Source: Halobacillus litoralis (GTDB lineage: Bacteria > Bacillota > Bacilli > Bacillales > Halobacillaceae). Taken from it: a stretch of DNA of 47,468 bases. Position 1 is the first letter of the stretch; each line of letters opens with the position of its first letter. Positions 39,016 to 47,268 of this stretch are shown in pieces. A model generated the notes under the pieces. That model searched no databases. It was not told where the DNA came from and saw only the letters and a program-made list of their open reading frames with translations. The stretch covers positions 1 to 47,468 of the forward strand of contig NZ_WMEW01000021.1 of the NCBI RefSeq assembly GCF_009856355.1, given 5' to 3'. Position numbers and translations under genes: made by a program.

Positions 39016-40761
39016 ATGTTCGAACTTTTTCTGCCTATGCTGGAACGGCTTGGGATCATCGTCACGGCAGCCTTTATATTCACGCGGTTCCACTTTTTCC
39101 GTGAACTGGCCGATCAGAGGATGTTAACAGGGAAACAGCAGATGACGGCCATCGTTTTCTTCGGGTTGTTTGGAATAATCGGAACATACACTGGAATTAC
39201 GTATGACACCAATTCCTTGGAATTCGGCCGGTGGGCGTATCAGCTTGTGGATACTGAAGCACTGGCGAACTCCAGGGTGATTGGTATTGTGGCTGCAGGT
39301 CTGTTCGGCGGCTGGCGGATCGGACTTGGAGCGGGAGTGATTGCCGGGCTGCACCGGTTTTCCCTTGGAGGATTTACGGGTTTGGCCTGTGGTATTTCCG
39401 CTGTCGTTGCAGGTTTGATCGCTGGATTTTTTCATCAAAAAGGAAAGCCCTTGAAGCTGAAAACGGCTTTGTTCGTGGGGGCTCTGGCGGAGACGATCCA
39501 AATGGGAATTATTCTCCTGATGGCGCAGCCGTTTACAAGAGCATGGGCACTTGTCCAGGAAATCGGCCTCCCTATGATCGCCGCCAATGGCGTCGGGTCT
39601 GCACTCTTTCTGCTCATTATCCGGAATGTGTTGAATGAGGAGGAAAAAGCAGGAGCCGTTCAGGCACAGAAGGCCCTGAAGCTCGCTGAACTGACTGTCG
39701 CCCATCTCCGTAAAGGTTTGACAAAGGAATCGGCGGCAAGAGCGTGCCGGATCATTTATGACGAAGTTCATGTAAGCGCTATATCTATGACGGATAAACA
39801 GACGATTCTTGCTCACGTTGGTCTTGCTGATGATCACCATCATTACGGGGAAGCCATTCAAACCGATGCGACGAAAGAGGTGATCCGCTCTGGACGCCGT
39901 GTCATAGTCGGGCATGAGGATATTCAATGTCAGCACCAAGACTGCCCGCTGGGGGCGGCTGTGATTGTGCCTCTGAAAAAACGGGATGAAGTGGTAGGGA
40001 CATTGAAATTTTATGTGAGAACAGAAAAAGAAATTCCAACCGTTCTTCTGGAACTGATTCAGGGATTGAGTGCGCTCCTCAGCCAGCAGCTTGAACTGGC
40101 GGATGCCGACCAGGCGGAGGAGCTGGCAAGAAAGGCCGAAGTAAAGGCCCTGCAGGCCCAGGTGAACCCACACTTTTTGTTCAATTCGTTGAACGTGATC
40201 GTTTCGTTGACACGAACGGAGCCGGATAAAGCACGTTCTCTGCTTATCGCGCTTTCTAAATTTTTCCGAAAAAATCTCGGGGCGACAACGAAAACATGGG
40301 TCAGTCTTGAGGAAGAATTGAAGCACGTCCGTGCCTATCTCTTAATAGAAGAAACGCGATTTGTAGACAGGTTGAAGATTGATTATGACATTGATGAATC
40401 CGCCCTGTCTGCAAAAATCGCTCCGCTTACGCTTCAGCCTCTAGTGGAGAACAGCATGAAGCATGGGGTGAAGGATCAGGATGAAGAAGCCCGGATCACA
40501 TTAACCATTCAAAAGGAGGGCACCTGTGTCCGCGTATCCATTGCTGATAATGGCAGGGGGATTGACCCGGTCCGCCTTCAACAGCTGGGTGAAGGGGTTG
40601 TAGACTCAGAGAAGGGGGCTGGATTTGGTTTGTATAATGTTAACAAGCGATTGGAATACATGCATGGGGAAGAAGCGAAACTGCACATCGAAAGCAAGCC
40701 CGGGCAGGGGACGATAATCAGCTTCATTCTTCCTCTGGAAGAAAAGGAGGAGACAGCATGA
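39016..40761 (+). CDS. LytS/BtsS-type sensor histidine kinase
   Basis: A 581-aa membrane kinase. Order: 5TM-5TMR_LYT sensor region (about residues 1-205), GAF-like domain (about 225-355), His_kinase domain with phospho-acceptor in QVNPHFLFNSLN (His386) and HATPase_c with the N box NSMKHG and G box DNGRG. This is the layout of LytS, BtsS (YehU) and YpdA. It overlaps its response-regulator gene by 4 bp (ATGA). The gene following the pair encodes a CstA/BtsT-type transporter, so by analogy with BtsSR the signal may be extracellular pyruvate. Confidence 0.92.
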   Translation: MFELFLPMLERLGIIVTAAFIFTRFHFFRELADQRMLTGKQQMTAIVFFGLFGIIGTYTGITYDTNSLEFGRWAYQLVDTEALANSRVIGIVAAGLFGGWRIGLGAGVIAGLHRFSLGGFTGLACGISAVVAGLIAGFFHQKGKPLKLKTALFVGALAETIQMGIILLMAQPFTRAWALVQEIGLPMIAANGVGSALFLLIIRNVLNEEEKAGAVQAQKALKLAELTVAHLRKGLTKESAARACRIIYDEVHVSAISMTDKQTILAHVGLADDHHHYGEAIQTDATKEVIRSGRRVIVGHEDIQCQHQDCPLGAAVIVPLKKRDEVVGTLKFYVRTEKEIPTVLLELIQGLSALLSQQLELADADQAEELARKAEVKALQAQVNPHFLFNSLNVIVSLTRTEPDKARSLLIALSKFFRKNLGATTKTWVSLEEELKHVRAYLLIEETRFVDRLKIDYDIDESALSAKIAPLTLQPLVENSMKHGVKDQDEEARITLTIQKEGTCVRVSIADNGRGIDPVRLQQLGEGVVDSEKGAGFGLYNVNKRLEYMHGEEAKLHIESKPGQGTIISFILPLEEKEETA

Positions 40762-41486
40762 CTGATATAAGGGTGCTGATCGTTGATGATGAACGCTTCA
40801 GCCGGGAGGAGTTATCGTTCCTGCTTCAACCCTTTGAACGGATGAAAGTGGTCGGGGAAGCGGCCTCCGGCGATGAAGCTATTGTGGCTGCTTTGAAATA
40901 CCAGCCGGACGTCATGTTTCTGGATGTCGAAATGCCCAAGATGGATGGACTGGCTGTAGCTGCTGCCATAAAGGATTTAAAAAAGGTACCCGAAATCGTG
41001 TTTGCCACAGCTTATCCGGATTTTGCAGTAGAAGCCTTCCGTCATCAGGCACTCGATTATCTGCTTAAGCCGTTTGATGAGGACCAGCTGGCTGAGACGA
41101 TCAAACGGATTGAAAAGAAGCTTCAGCTTCAGGAAGACCATCATCCGGTTACAGTTCCTTCCAAATTTGCAGTTGAGGTGGACGACACGATTGAATACCT
41201 CAACCCATCAGATATCCTGTATGTGTACAGAGAGGACAGAACAACGAAGATCGTCGGCCGGACAGCGGTCTATGAGACAAACGATCCATTGAAAGACGTA
41301 GAGGAGCGGCTGCAGCCGTTCTCGTTTTTCAGGATTCATAAAAGTTACCTCGTCAACCTTGATTATATTTACAGACTCACCCCATGGTTTAACGGAGCCT
41401 GGCAGCTCGAGCTGCGGGGGGCGGAAGAAAAATTGTCTGTGAGCAGGAATTATGTAAAGGATTTACGAAGAAAGCTGGAGCTGTGA
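40758..41486 (+). CDS. LytR/AlgR (LytTR) response regulator
   Basis: A 242-aa regulator with an N-terminal receiver domain (acidic pocket DDE at residues 10-12, phosphorylation site Asp56 in MFLDVEMPKMDG, and KP in LLKPFDE) and a C-terminal LytTR DNA-binding domain (YLNPSDILYVYREDRTTKIV, FFRIHKSYLVNLDYI). Translationally coupled to the kinase. The likely target is the cstA-type gene 138 bp downstream. Confidence 0.93.
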   Translation: MTDIRVLIVDDERFSREELSFLLQPFERMKVVGEAASGDEAIVAALKYQPDVMFLDVEMPKMDGLAVAAAIKDLKKVPEIVFATAYPDFAVEAFRHQALDYLLKPFDEDQLAETIKRIEKKLQLQEDHHPVTVPSKFAVEVDDTIEYLNPSDILYVYREDRTTKIVGRTAVYETNDPLKDVEERLQPFSFFRIHKSYLVNLDYIYRLTPWFNGAWQLELRGAEEKLSVSRNYVKDLRRKLEL

Positions 41487-41514
41487 AAGACGCATTTTTT
41501 CGATGCGTTTTTTC
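41486..41514 (+). terminator. Terminator after the regulator gene
   Basis: AGACGCAT TTTTTCG ATGCGT stem followed by TTTTTT; separates the two-component operon from the transporter gene. Confidence 0.8.
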
Positions 41515-41561
41515 TGCATGTTGAACACGTGGAACGACATGATAAACAGAACCCCCTCTTT

Positions 41562-41575
41562 TGTAAGCGTTACCA
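41562..41575 (+). promoter_or_regulatory. CcpA cre site of the cstA-type gene
   Basis: TGTAAGCGTTACCA matches the cre consensus TGNAANCGNTWNCA at all specified positions; centred about 55 bp before the start codon. Confidence 0.82.
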
Positions 41576-41623
41576 TGGTATGCTTTATGCAACCGATTAC
41601 AAACAAGGGGAGGAGAGCAGCTG

Positions 41624-43066
41624 ATGATTACATTTCTAGTCAGTATTGCGCTTTTAATCGTCGGATACTTTACTTATGGAAAATACGTAGAAAAACAGTT
41701 CGGAGTTCAGACGGGTCGTGAAACTCCTGCTTACAGCCACGGAGACGGTGTGGATTATCTGCCGATGGGGGAAAAGCGGAACTCGTTGATCCAGCTTTTG
41801 AACATTGCCGGAGTCGGCCCGATTTTCGGTCCTATTCTCGGGGCACTTTACGGGCCTGTCGCGTTTTTGTGGATTGTATTTGGCTGCATTTTCGCTGGAG
41901 CTGTCCATGATTACTTAACCGGAATGATATCCATCCGGAACCGCGGGGCTCACCTGCCTGAGCTGGCTGGAAAGTTTCTCGGAAAAGTGATGAAGCATGT
42001 GGTGAACGCCTTTGCTATTCTACTTCTCGTTCTTGTCGGAACTGTGTTTGTGACTGCGCCCGCTGATCTTCTGCACAATATGACGAGCGGCTGGCTGTCA
42101 CTGCCGGTGATTCTGGCAGCGATATTTGTATATTATCTGCTGGCCACGATGCTTCCGATTGATAAAATTATCGGGCGTTTCTATCCGATCTTCGGAGCGC
42201 TGTTATTAATCAGTGCGATTGGAGTCGGCGTGTCTCTGGTAGTTACCGGCGCACCGATTCCAGAGCTGTCGATGACGAACATGCACCCTGATGACGCACC
42301 GATTTTCCCGCTGTTATTTCTAACGATTTCCTGTGGAGCGCTGTCCGGTTTCCACGCCACTCAGACTCCGATTATTTCAAGAACGACTCAAAAAGAAAAA
42401 CAGGGGCGCCGCATTTTTTACGGGATGATGATTGCGGAAGGGGTCATCGCCATGATCTGGGCGGCTGCAGCAATGAGTCTGTTCGGAGGATCGGGCGGAT
42501 TAAATGAAGTGCTTGCAAGTGGAGGACCGGCTGCTGTCGTCAGTGAAGTATCGATCGCTATGCTTGGTGCTGTCGGTGGAACGCTTGCTGTCCTTGGTGT
42601 CATTATCCTGCCGATTACTTCAGGGGATACAGCTTTCCGCAGTGCCCGTATGATCATTGCTGACTACTTGAATATCTCCCAGAAAAAGCTTGCCAGCCGT
42701 ATCTGGATTGCGCTGCCATTGTTTGTCATTTCCTTTGCTCTGACACGTATAGACTTCACCCTGCTTTGGAGGTATTTCTCCTGGGCCAACCAGTCCACGG
42801 CTGTCATTGCGCTGTGGGTGGGAGCAATGTATCTGTTCCTCGCCAGAAAAAACTATTGGATCGCCGCTGTCCCGGCAGCATTTATGACGATGGCTACGTT
42901 TACGTACATCATCAATGCGCCGATCGGATTCGGTCTTCCATTAAACGTCGCTTATGTGCTTGCTGCAATCATTACCACCGGCGTTGTTACAGCTTTCTTT
43001 GTGGCTGCCAAACGCGGTCTGCAGCGGAACATCCCGCTGGAGGAAGACTTGAAGACAACTGCCTGA
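41624..43066 (+). CDS. cstA: Carbon starvation/pyruvate transporter (CstA/BtsT family)
   Basis: A 480-aa membrane protein of the CstA family, shorter than the about 700-aa enterobacterial proteins, as usual for Firmicutes. Conserved blocks: YLPMGEKRNSLIQLLNIAGVGPIFGPILGALYGP near the N-terminus, GAVHDYLTGMISIRNRG, SGFHATQTPIISRT and ITSGDTAFRSARMIIAD. About 13 membrane helices are expected. Members import pyruvate or peptides during carbon starvation. RBS GGGGAGG. The upstream LytS/LytR pair and the perfect cre point to dual control: induced by substrate, repressed by CcpA. Confidence 0.92.
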   Translation: MITFLVSIALLIVGYFTYGKYVEKQFGVQTGRETPAYSHGDGVDYLPMGEKRNSLIQLLNIAGVGPIFGPILGALYGPVAFLWIVFGCIFAGAVHDYLTGMISIRNRGAHLPELAGKFLGKVMKHVVNAFAILLLVLVGTVFVTAPADLLHNMTSGWLSLPVILAAIFVYYLLATMLPIDKIIGRFYPIFGALLLISAIGVGVSLVVTGAPIPELSMTNMHPDDAPIFPLLFLTISCGALSGFHATQTPIISRTTQKEKQGRRIFYGMMIAEGVIAMIWAAAAMSLFGGSGGLNEVLASGGPAAVVSEVSIAMLGAVGGTLAVLGVIILPITSGDTAFRSARMIIADYLNISQKKLASRIWIALPLFVISFALTRIDFTLLWRYFSWANQSTAVIALWVGAMYLFLARKNYWIAAVPAAFMTMATFTYIINAPIGFGLPLNVAYVLAAIITTGVVTAFFVAAKRGLQRNIPLEEDLKTTA

Positions 43067-43079
43067 AGTTATATTCCTG

Positions 43080-43112
43080 AAAAACATCCACGGGCCTTCC
43101 GTGGATGTTTTT
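43080..43112 (+). terminator. Terminator of the cstA-type gene
   Basis: AAAAACATCCACGG GCCTT CCGTGGATGTTTTT stem-loop. Confidence 0.92.
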
Positions 43113-43218
43113 CATATGGGAGGGAGGGAATGCTTTTTATAAGAAGGCTCTGTTATGGCTTGGTGTTGTTATTTAACATGTGAGCTCCTATCCCCCCTTT
43201 CTGTCATGGGATTTGTAT

Positions 43219-43340
43219 GAGGCGGCCTTGGGAATGACTCCCTTTCCGTGGGGTACCGTGAGCCTCCTCAGGCTGTGCCTTCCGGGGTCTCACGATGTAC
43301 CTTCATCCCACAGGAGTCTCGCCATTCCCAAGGCCGCCTC
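43219..43340 (-). repeat. 122-bp stem-loop repeat, copy 1
   Basis: Perfect 18-bp terminal arms (GAGGCGGCCTTGGGAATG and its complement) enclose a core that, read on the minus strand, contains GACTCCTGTGGGA, TGAGACCCCGGA, GAGGAGGCTCA and CCCCACGGAAAG. The same core motifs occur in copy 2 in opposite orientation, with unrelated arms. Cores of the type 'GACTCCTGCGGGA ... GAGGAGGCTCA ... CCCGCGGAAAG' are a common intergenic repeat in Bacillaceae genomes in my experience. No coding capacity. Confidence 0.8.
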
Positions 43341-43396
43341 TGCTAAGAAGGGTAGTTAGAATGGACATAACCGAAGTCCGTTACACCACTATGAAA

Positions 43397-43518
43397 GGGA
43401 TGGCAGGGAAAACAGGTAGACTCCTGCGGGAAAAAGGAACAAGTTGAGACCCCGGAGAACGAAGTTCGAGGAGGCTCATCGTTCCCCGCGGAAAGCGGAC
43501 GGTTTTCCCTGCCATCCC
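43397..43518 (+). repeat. 122-bp stem-loop repeat, copy 2
   Basis: Same total length as copy 1 and 56 bp away, inverted. Perfect 17-bp arms (GGGATGGCAGGGAAAAC and its complement) unrelated to those of copy 1 but in the same place. The core reads GACTCCTGCGGGA, TGAGACCCCGGA, GAGGAGGCTCA, CCCCGCGGAAAG. The 565-bp gap 43067-43632 holds only the transporter terminator and these two repeats. Confidence 0.8.
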
Positions 43519-43632
43519 ATGCTCTGAGTAAACAACGGACCGGCCCCTTAATTCCAGACAGAGACGATTTAGTAATCGTTTAAAATATCAACAACAGACT
43601 TTAACAGAGCCTATAAGAAAGGGGAGTTGAAT

Positions 43633-43908
43633 ATGGAACGAATGATTCATGAAGAAAAAGGAAGACTTTATATGGGAGAAAAACAGAATCCGGATGCAGA
43701 ACTGGTTTTTGATTTGGAAGATGATACAATGATCATTCTGAGCACACATGTAGATCCTGCCGAGCGTGAACAGGGGCTTGGCGGGCAGCTGGTGGACGAA
43801 GCCGTGAATTATGCCAGAAAACATAAATTAAAGATCGACCCTGTGTGCTCTTTTGCGCATAATGTAATAGAAGAAACCCCGGAATATCAGGTGGTTCGTA
43901 AGAAGTAG
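43633..43908 (+). CDS. GNAT-like N-acetyltransferase (YjdJ/Acetyltransf_CG type)
   Basis: A 91-aa minimal acetyltransferase fold: ILSTHVDPAEREQGLGGQLVDEAVNYARKHKLKIDPVCSFA matches small GNAT-related proteins of the Acetyltransf_CG family, which keep the acetyl-CoA site but little else. ATG at 43633 has GGGGAG at 6 bp; the TTG at 43627 abuts the RBS. Function unknown. Followed 14 bp later by a second GNAT gene, probably one operon. Confidence 0.8.
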   Translation: MERMIHEEKGRLYMGEKQNPDAELVFDLEDDTMIILSTHVDPAEREQGLGGQLVDEAVNYARKHKLKIDPVCSFAHNVIEETPEYQVVRKK

Positions 43909-43922
43909 AGGAGGCGTTTGAT

Positions 43923-44411
43923 TTGGCAGTGATCAGGGAAGTAGAGGACAGGGATTTAATGCACTTTACAAGATATGCCGTGGATTTTCTGCATGCAGTG
44001 AAAGATGAACAGGAAGGACAGCTGTCAGGAGATGTGCTCCGGGATCGTAAATTCTGGGCGGCTGATCAGTTTACAAATGCCGCACCGGAACAAAAGCTGA
44101 TGGCCGCCGAAGTGGAAGGGCGGCTGATCGGATACGGCCTTGCTGTGTTGGATCAGGATTCCGTCGGGGAGAGAACAGGACGGATTCGAGAACTGTATGT
44201 GGATGAATTTTACCGCCGGGAAGGCATAGGTACGGAGCTGTGCCGCGCCCTCTTGGACTGGATGAAACAGCAGCATGTCACGTGCATCCAGGTCGAGTGG
44301 CAGGGGACGAAACAGGGAGGACAGGAATTCTTCCAATCGTTCGGGTTCATTCCTGTGCGGACGGTTTATCAATATCCTGAACATTTACCCAGTGGGGGCC
44401 GGGAAGAATAA
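43923..44411 (+). CDS. GNAT family N-acetyltransferase
   Basis: A 162-aa acetyltransferase with motif A in IRELYVDEFYRREGIGTELCRALLDWM (RREGIGT, acetyl-CoA pyrophosphate loop) and a C-terminal FFQSFGFIPVRTVYQY. TTG start with AGGAGG at 8 bp. Substrate unknown. Middle gene of a likely operon with the small GNAT gene upstream and the lipid kinase 26 bp downstream. Confidence 0.85.
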   Translation: MAVIREVEDRDLMHFTRYAVDFLHAVKDEQEGQLSGDVLRDRKFWAADQFTNAAPEQKLMAAEVEGRLIGYGLAVLDQDSVGERTGRIRELYVDEFYRREGIGTELCRALLDWMKQQHVTCIQVEWQGTKQGGQEFFQSFGFIPVRTVYQYPEHLPSGGREE

Positions 44412-44437
44412 GGTCCCTCAAACAGGGAGGCTGAATC

Positions 44438-45325
44438 ATGAAAAGCGCGATGCTGATTGTCAATCCATCTTCCGGTAAAGAAGAGGCCGTTACCTATGTG
44501 GCTGAGATTCAGGAGATACTGGAGGATAAAGGCTATAACGTGAAAGAAGTGCAGACAGAAAAAGAATTGGATGCTACAAAGTACTGCCGGAATGCGTGTG
44601 AAGAAGCATATGATCTGGTCGTTTCCCTTGGAGGGGACGGCACCCTTCATGAAACTATCAACGGCATGGTCAATCAGGACCACCGGCCTTTATTGGCAGT
44701 TATCCCACTGGGGACCGTCAACGATTTCGCCAGAGCTTTGAACATCCCGCTTCATCCGGATGAAGCAATCCAGCTGCTGCGGAATGACCATTCCCGGAAA
44801 GTGGATATAGGTAAAGTGAACGACCGGTATTTTGTAAATATTACAGCTGCCGGGGCTCTTGCGGAAGCGACGTATGAAGTCAGCCCGGAGCAGAAGACAC
44901 GCTTCGGTCCGCTTGCCTATGTAATGGAAGGGATCAAAACGCTGTCTTCAGATGTGACCAGTCCTCTCAGAATCAAATTCGATGAGGATAGAGTGTGGGA
45001 AGGAGACGCTTTCCTGTTTCTGGCCGCTTTAACAAATTCCACAGGTGGATTTGAGCGCCTGGCTCCTGAGGCGGAAGTGGATGACGGTGTGCTGCACTGC
45101 TTTATTCTCCCTCGGATGAATATGATGCGGCTGGCTTCCATCGTGACGTCGATTTTGAAAGGGGAATTACAGGGGGATTCCTCCGTCGAGTATTTCAAGG
45201 CCCGCCGTGTTGAGCTTTCATCCGCGGAAACGGTAAAAACAAATGTCGATGGGGAAGAGGGAGATCCACTCCCTGTTGCTCTTGATGTACTTCCTTCTCA
45301 TATAGAAGTTATATCTGTACCTTAG
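44438..45325 (+). CDS. Diacylglycerol/lipid kinase family protein (YegS/BmrU-like)
   Basis: A 295-aa kinase of the DAGK_cat family. NPSSGKEEA near the N-terminus and the nucleotide-binding GGDGTLHETINGM (residues 65-77) are diagnostic; IPLGTVNDFARAL follows, then a beta-rich C-terminal domain. Members phosphorylate diacylglycerol, sphingosine-like or other lipids at the membrane. The usual GTxND variant here is GTVNDFA. RBS AGGGAGG. The exact lipid substrate is not determined by sequence. Confidence 0.88.
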   Translation: MKSAMLIVNPSSGKEEAVTYVAEIQEILEDKGYNVKEVQTEKELDATKYCRNACEEAYDLVVSLGGDGTLHETINGMVNQDHRPLLAVIPLGTVNDFARALNIPLHPDEAIQLLRNDHSRKVDIGKVNDRYFVNITAAGALAEATYEVSPEQKTRFGPLAYVMEGIKTLSSDVTSPLRIKFDEDRVWEGDAFLFLAALTNSTGGFERLAPEAEVDDGVLHCFILPRMNMMRLASIVTSILKGELQGDSSVEYFKARRVELSSAETVKTNVDGEEGDPLPVALDVLPSHIEVISVP

Positions 45326-45350
45326 GACGGTGTCTCTGGACCCGTCCTTT
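45324..45350 (+). terminator. Terminator of the lipid kinase gene
   Basis: AGGACGG / CCGTCCT stem with an 11-nt loop followed by TT; moderate strength. Confidence 0.6.
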
Positions 45351-45418
45351 CTACTGGGCTTTTTGAATGGATGTCCGTTGGTTGAACGTTCATAATAGAA
45401 GAGTGAGGTGATAGGAAT

Positions 45419-45847
45419 ATGAAAAAACCGGATTTGGAGGATTACCTGCAGGAAGGAATATACGGAAGCAGAGAAACCAACCCGGGTGAACGAAGGAAAT
45501 TCCTGGGTACGCTGCGGGAGCGGATACTGCTTGCCCTGACTAACGGACAAGTGATGCAGGAAGAAGGTTTTGAGGAGTTGGAAAAGGAAATGAGCCGCTG
45601 GCCCAAGGCCACTCTTTTATTAAACGGGGAAATCAGCTATCGTTTTTTATCGCCGTTAAAGGACCTGGCGGATAAGCACAACATTCATCATACAACTATT
45701 TCGAATCAGGAAACAGAAACGGAATACGGAGCGGTTTTAACGCTCGATTACGCCGTGGAGAAAGAAGAGATCCATTACCATCCGCCGGTGGAACAAGAAG
45801 AAGCCCCTGAGCGGAAAAGCTTCCTGAAACGATGGTTCGGCATATGA
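45419..45847 (+). CDS. YueI family protein (DUF1694)
   Basis: A 142-aa soluble protein. The N-terminal DYLQEGIYGSRETNPGERRKFLGTLRERILLALTNGQV and the middle LLLNGEISYRFLSPLKDLADKHNI are the DUF1694/YueI signature, a family of bacilli without an established activity. The C-terminal tail (KRKSFLKRWFGI-like) is basic and amphipathic and may touch the membrane. RBS GAGGTGATAGG. Own short transcript with a bidirectional terminator. Confidence 0.87.
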   Translation: MKKPDLEDYLQEGIYGSRETNPGERRKFLGTLRERILLALTNGQVMQEEGFEELEKEMSRWPKATLLLNGEISYRFLSPLKDLADKHNIHHTTISNQETETEYGAVLTLDYAVEKEEIHYHPPVEQEEAPERKSFLKRWFGI

Positions 45848-45877
45848 AAAAGGACTGCAGGGAGCAGTCCTTTTTTT
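45847..45877. terminator. Bidirectional terminator yueI / small membrane gene
   Basis: AAAAAGGACTGC AGGGA GCAGTCCTTTTTTT stem-loop between two convergent genes. Confidence 0.9.
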
Positions 45878-45878
45878 A

Positions 45879-46070
45879 TTATTGATATTGTTTGAGGAAC
45901 CGGGCTAAGCCAGTAAATATAAGTACAAATGAGAACAGAATCATCGCAATGTAGCCTGCGTAATACAAGAATTGATCAAAGAAATTCCCACCCGTGTCAC
46001 CTAAGCTGAACAGGGCATAACCAGCGAGCAGGGCAGCCAGGAAATAAAACGCATTGTTGTTGAAGTCCAT
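45879..46070 (-). CDS. Small two-pass membrane protein
   Basis: A 63-aa protein with two hydrophobic helices (FYFLAALLAGYALFSL and YYAGYIAMILFSFVLIFTGLARFL). It is compatible with a YjbE/YhzD-size membrane peptide but no family is recognised. ATG at 46070; the excellent AAAGGAGGTG lies about 12 bp away, longer than usual. An in-frame extension to 46100 would run through the RBS itself, so it is rejected. Confidence 0.65.
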   Translation of the reverse strand: MDFNNNAFYFLAALLAGYALFSLGDTGGNFFDQFLYYAGYIAMILFSFVLIFTGLARFLKQYQ

Positions 46071-46162
46071 GATGGTTTCCCACCTCCTTTGTACTTTCAA
46101 TATATGAGGGGCAGGCAGGCAATATTTATCTTTTAGAAAATATTTTGTCCTTCATGAACAGC

Positions 46163-46397
46163 ATAAAAAAACTCCCTTTTGACATTCAAAAGGGAGATGG
46201 TGCTCGTCTTTCGATGAGGGAAGACGTACCATGAAATCTACAGGTTATTTTTCCTGGCGGGGAAAAATAATAGGGTCATTCGACGTAAGAGACAAAAGAG
46301 TGTACCTATGTAAGAACAGTTACGATATCAGCAATCGCAGAGAAGCGTGGACAACCTCACGCCCTACCACTTACGGTGATGAGGAAACTCTTTTGCT
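46163..46397 (-). ncRNA. Candidate orphan small RNA of about 235 nt
   Basis: On the minus strand an extended -10 box TGGTATACT (46412-46404) predicts a start near 46397. A strong terminator CTCCCTTTTGA / TCAAAAGGGAG plus TTTTTTT ends the unit at about 46163. In between there is no credible gene, but a long-range pairing CAAAAGAGT (46395-46387) with ACTCTTTTG (46301-46293) closes a roughly 100-nt domain. The upstream -35 box is weak. No neighbouring gene needs this terminator, since the next minus-strand gene starts at 46070. RNA family not recognised. Confidence 0.55.
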
Positions 46398-46596
46398 TCT
46401 TTTAGTATACCACTGCCTGGGCCGGTTCTGCTTTGGGAAAAAGAGAGGGAAAAAGGATACTTAAATGAGTGATTCAGGAAAGTTTTTTCTCAAGTTCTGT
46501 CTAAGATTGGAAACTTGTAAAAATGATCCATTAGAATATTGTCGGAAGTCGTCGCATCCTGTACACTTTACATATTAATGAGACGAGGTGGAAGCA

Positions 46597-47235
46597 ATGG
46601 ATATCAACAGGCTTCAATGGATGATGCAGATGCAGAGCGTTTCTTCTTTTATCACCAGTCAGCAGAAGAACCAAGGGCAGGCACTGCAGGGATTATCCTT
46701 TCAGGATCTGTTTCAGGCAGCCGTCAGCCGGACGTTGGCGTCAGGCGTTTCTCCTGTGCAGACGAGTACGGATTCCCTTTATTTAAACGGAGCGGGGAGA
46801 ATACCAGCGTCACTTGTCCCAACAGCACCGGCACAGCCGGCCTCCATGGGGGAAACCGAAAGCCCTCCAAGTCTTGATGGTTTGATCTCGAAGGCCTCTT
46901 CCCGTTACGGTGTGGATGAACGTCTGATCAGGTCTGTCATTCAGACAGAATCCAATTTTGATGCAGATGTCGTGAGTCATGCCGGAGCCCAGGGGCTGAT
47001 GCAGCTGATGCCGGCTACAGCAAGGGGGCTCGGAGTGGAAAATCCTTTTGACCCGGAACAGAACATTATGGGTGGGACTAAGTATTTAAAGCAGATGCTT
47101 GACCGCTACAATGATGATCCATCTCTGGCTCTTGCGGCCTACAATGCCGGTCCGGGCAACGTCGATAAGTTCGGTGGCATTCCTCCTTTCCGTGAAACAG
47201 AGAATTATGTAAGTAAGGTGCTTGGACGCGTGTGA
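46597..47235 (+). CDS. Lytic transglycosylase (SLT domain), YjbJ-like
   Basis: A 212-aa protein with a roughly 95-residue N-terminal region of low complexity and a C-terminal SLT domain (about 98-210). The catalytic Glu118 lies in QTESNFD, followed by SHAGAQGLMQLMPATARGLGV, PFDPEQNIMGGTKYL and ALAAYNAGPGNV, the goose-lysozyme-like signature. It cleaves peptidoglycan glycan strands with 1,6-anhydro product. There is no signal peptide at the N-terminus (MDINRLQWMMQMQS). The ATG at 46597 has GAGGTGG at 6-8 bp; the GTG at 46588 abuts the RBS. Confidence 0.9.
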   Translation: MDINRLQWMMQMQSVSSFITSQQKNQGQALQGLSFQDLFQAAVSRTLASGVSPVQTSTDSLYLNGAGRIPASLVPTAPAQPASMGETESPPSLDGLISKASSRYGVDERLIRSVIQTESNFDADVVSHAGAQGLMQLMPATARGLGVENPFDPEQNIMGGTKYLKQMLDRYNDDPSLALAAYNAGPGNVDKFGGIPPFRETENYVSKVLGRV

Positions 47236-47268
47236 AAAACCCCTGACAGGTCTCTGTCAGGGGTTTTT
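47235..47268. terminator. Bidirectional terminator after the transglycosylase gene
   Basis: AAAAACCCCTGACAG GTCT CTGTCAGGGGTTTTT, perfect 15-bp stem. Confidence 0.95.

Noticed and set aside
41525..41540. Second parS-like site (ACACGTGGAAC)
   Set aside because: Only one half matches; about five mismatches to the 16-bp consensus, and it lies in a promoter region with other signals.
46231..46464. 77-codon plus-strand frame as a protein gene
   Set aside because: No ribosome binding site, odd composition, and the minus strand has a convincing promoter and terminator for a small RNA.
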